7,410 bases of DNA. Source: Propionibacterium sp. GTDB taxonomy: Bacteria; Actinomycetota; Actinomycetes; Propionibacteriales; Propionibacteriaceae. Position 1 is the stretch's first letter, and every line of letters starts with the position of its first letter. The stretch spans positions 1-7,410 of the forward strand of contig JALHFX010000098.1 of NCBI GenBank assembly GCA_022837595.1. The letters run 5' to 3'. The notes under the pieces are model-generated. The model was not told the origin of the DNA and did not search any database. It was given only the letters and a program-made list of their open reading frames with translations. The translations under genes and the position numbers were made by a program. Shown here one piece after another: positions 6,519 through 7,410 of this stretch.

Positions 6519-6547
6519 AGACTATCCATCTAGTGCAATGATGTCAA
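6519..6547 (-). promoter_or_regulatory. Sigma-70 type promoter for the catabolic operon
   Basis: On the minus strand a perfect TTGACA -35 box (6542-6547) is followed after exactly 17 bases by TAGTCT (6519-6524), which keeps the first, second and last consensus bases of the -10 box. The predicted start is near 6512, giving a leader of about 116 bases before ATG 6396. The adjoining operator supports its being the regulated promoter. Confidence 0.6.
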
Positions 6548-6737
6548 CATCGAATTCTCTTATCCGACAGTCCCTCACTTCGCCAACTTTTTCGCGGGTC
6601 ACCGGACAAAGCAGCAATCCCTTGGCAGTGCTGGACGTTCGCCTATCGTGCTAGTGGCGCAAGTGGATGTCCGTCCTCAGCAAACATACTTGCTTCGAGC
6701 GCCAGATCGTGATGGCAGCAACGCAGAAACTGCCCTG

Positions 6738-6763
6738 CCATACGGACCGTCTGGTCTGTTTGT
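6738..6763. promoter_or_regulatory. CymR-like operator 2, upstream of the CoA ligase
   Basis: This is a 26-base imperfect palindrome: left half CCATACGGAC, spacer CGTCTG, right half GTCTGTTTGT. The stretch TCTGGTCTGTTTGT is identical, as I recall it, to the right part of the Pseudomonas putida CymR operator. A 22-base core (6741-6762) matches operator 1 (6496-6517) at 18 of 22 positions in the same orientation. It lies 167 bases before the CoA ligase start and over 200 bases from the operon promoter. Confidence 0.65.
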
Positions 6764-6917
6764 GTTGCGGTGCGCAAATGAGCTCGGCATTCTGCCCTTA
6801 TGGACGGACACTGCCTGCTGAAGCCACCACGCGCTCAGAGTGCGAACGTGAAACCACAGGCCAGCAGGCGCGACGTGACAAAACATATTCAGTTGCTCGC
6901 CACACTAACCCGCCCCC

Positions 6918-6924
6918 GGAGGAG
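6918..6924 (+). promoter_or_regulatory. Shine-Dalgarno of the CoA ligase gene
   Basis: GGAGGAG lies six bases before ATG 6931 and fixes that start. Confidence 0.7.
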
Positions 6925-6930
6925 ACACTC

Positions 6931-7410
6931 ATGACCGACATATCCGAATTCATCGCCGCACGCGACTTCCTGTTGCAACACCGCAGCGACTACGCCACCG
7001 CCTACGCCGGCTTCAAGTGGCCGAAGCTGAAGGAATTCAACTGGGCGCTGGACTACTTCGACGCCATGGCCAAGGGCAACGACAACCCGGCGCTGTGGAT
7101 CATCGAGGAGGATGGCCGCGAATCGAAGCTGAGCGAGTCGAAGCTGAGCTTCGCCGAGATGTCGGCGCGCTCGAACCGGGTCGCCAACTGGCTGCGCAAG
7201 CAGGGCGTCAAGCGTGGCGAGCGCATCCTGATCATGCTCGGCAACGAAGTGCCGCTGTGGGAAACCATGCTCGCCGCGATCAAGCTCGGCGCGGTGGTGA
7301 TCCCGGCGACCACGCTGCTGACCCCCGAGGATCTGGTGGACCGCGTCGAGCGCGGCCAGGTCAAGCACGTGGTGATCGGCAAGGCCCACACCGACAAGTT
7401 CGAGAACCTG
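6931..7410 (+). CDS. AMP-forming acyl-CoA synthetase, N-terminal part cut by the window edge
   Basis: The frame runs from ATG 6931 to the window edge without a stop: 160 residues of a protein that should be about 550 long. The N-terminal segment FNWALDYFDAMAKG, then LSFAEMSARSNRVANWLR, VKRGERILIMLGN and LGAVVIPATTLLT, is typical of the acetyl-CoA synthetase/medium-chain acyl-CoA synthetase branch of the ANL superfamily. These enzymes activate a carboxylic acid through an acyl-adenylate to the CoA thioester. The ATP-binding and catalytic lysine motifs lie beyond the window, so substrate cannot be read. From context, isobutyrate released by the hydrolase is an attractive substrate, and the P. 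putida cym operon also carries an acetyl-CoA-synthetase-like gene (cymE, from memory). Codons end in G or C far more often than in the operon, suggesting a different history. An in-frame tandem duplication is at 7120-7149. Confidence 0.85.
   Translation, partial: MTDISEFIAARDFLLQHRSDYATAYAGFKWPKLKEFNWALDYFDAMAKGNDNPALWIIEEDGRESKLSESKLSFAEMSARSNRVANWLRKQGVKRGERILIMLGNEVPLWETMLAAIKLGAVVIPATTLLTPEDLVDRVERGQVKHVVIGKAHTDKFENL
7120..7149 (+). repeat. In-frame 15-base tandem duplication in the CoA ligase gene
   Basis: Two adjacent 15-base units, 7120-7134 and 7135-7149, differ only at one third-codon base (GAA versus GAG). They encode ESKLS twice, residues 64-68 and 69-73, in the loop before LSFAEMSARSN. 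This looks like slippage that added five residues without breaking the frame. Confidence 0.8.

Larger units (their letters stand above)
6397..6930. promoter_or_regulatory. Divergent intergenic region with operators
   Basis: This 534-base gap separates the minus-strand catabolic operon from the plus-strand CoA ligase. It holds one recognisable promoter for the operon (6519-6547), two CymR-like operators (6493-6518 and 6738-6763), and a strong ribosome binding site at its right end. I see no convincing gene inside it; a minus-strand open frame at 6677-6886 resembles no family I know. No clear sigma-70 promoter for the CoA ligase was found. The best candidate, TTGCGG at 6765-6770 with CATTCT 17 bases on, is weak. 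Confidence 0.6.

Noticed and set aside
6712..6741. Seven-base inverted repeat ATGGCAG / CTGCCAT next to operator 2
   Set aside because: Short arms with a 16-base loop; expected by chance at this scale and no T-run.
6668..6810. Nine-base inverted repeat TGTCCGTCC / GGACGGACA flanking operator 2
   Set aside because: Widely spaced (125 bases) and about as likely as not by chance in a region of this size; no link to a regulator.
6813..6869. Eight-base inverted repeat GCCTGCTG / CAGCAGGC in the CoA ligase leader
   Set aside because: A 41-base separation and chance expectation make a functional hairpin unsupported.
6677..6886. Minus-strand open frame of 69 codons in the intergenic region
   Set aside because: It has no family resemblance, low-complexity composition, and spans the second operator; better read as non-coding.

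Overview
The window holds a catabolic operon on the minus strand that I read as a p-cumate (4-isopropylbenzoate) degradation cluster of the cmt/cym type. It is flanked on the left by the start of an IS630-type transposase and on the right by a divergent, truncated AMP-forming acyl-CoA synthetase gene. Base composition and gene style suggest a moderately GC-rich proteobacterium, possibly a beta- or gammaproteobacterial aromatic degrader. The sequence alone does not fix the genus.

Layout in minus-strand transcription order from about 6512: a promoter with a perfect TTGACA -35 box (6519-6547); Rieske dioxygenase large subunit (5119-6396) and small subunit (4617-5096); extradiol ring-cleavage dioxygenase (3634-4548); short-chain dehydrogenase (2874-3641, 8-base overlap with the previous gene); a CymR-type TetR repressor (2176-2787); a meta-cleavage-product alpha/beta hydrolase (1203-2084); and an ACMSD-type amidohydrolase/decarboxylase (158-1159). 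At 1-71 the minus strand carries the first 23 codons of an IS630-like transposase. The 534-base intergenic region 6397-6930 separates the operon from the plus-strand CoA ligase (6931 to the window edge).

The genes form a coherent pathway. The dioxygenase makes a cis-dihydrodiol, the SDR rearomatises it to 2,3-dihydroxy-p-cumate, and the extradiol enzyme opens the ring. A decarboxylase removes the 3-carboxylate, and the hydrolase splits the product to isobutyrate and 2-hydroxypenta-2,4-dienoate. The CoA ligase could activate isobutyrate (inference). The anchor for the p-cumate assignment is the regulator, which closely resembles my recollection of Pseudomonas putida CymR. It is supported by two 26-bp imperfect palindromes in the intergenic region that look like the CymR (cumate) operator: one abuts the -10 box of the operon promoter, and one lies upstream of the CoA ligase.

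The most interesting points are these: an ACMSD-family amidohydrolase sits where the CmtD decarboxylase would be expected, a possible non-orthologous replacement; the repressor gene lies inside the operon it appears to control; the SDR lacks serine at the usual catalytic position; and the CoA ligase has an in-frame 15-bp tandem duplication. The ferredoxin and reductase for the dioxygenase and the enzymes for hydroxypentadienoate are not in the window.
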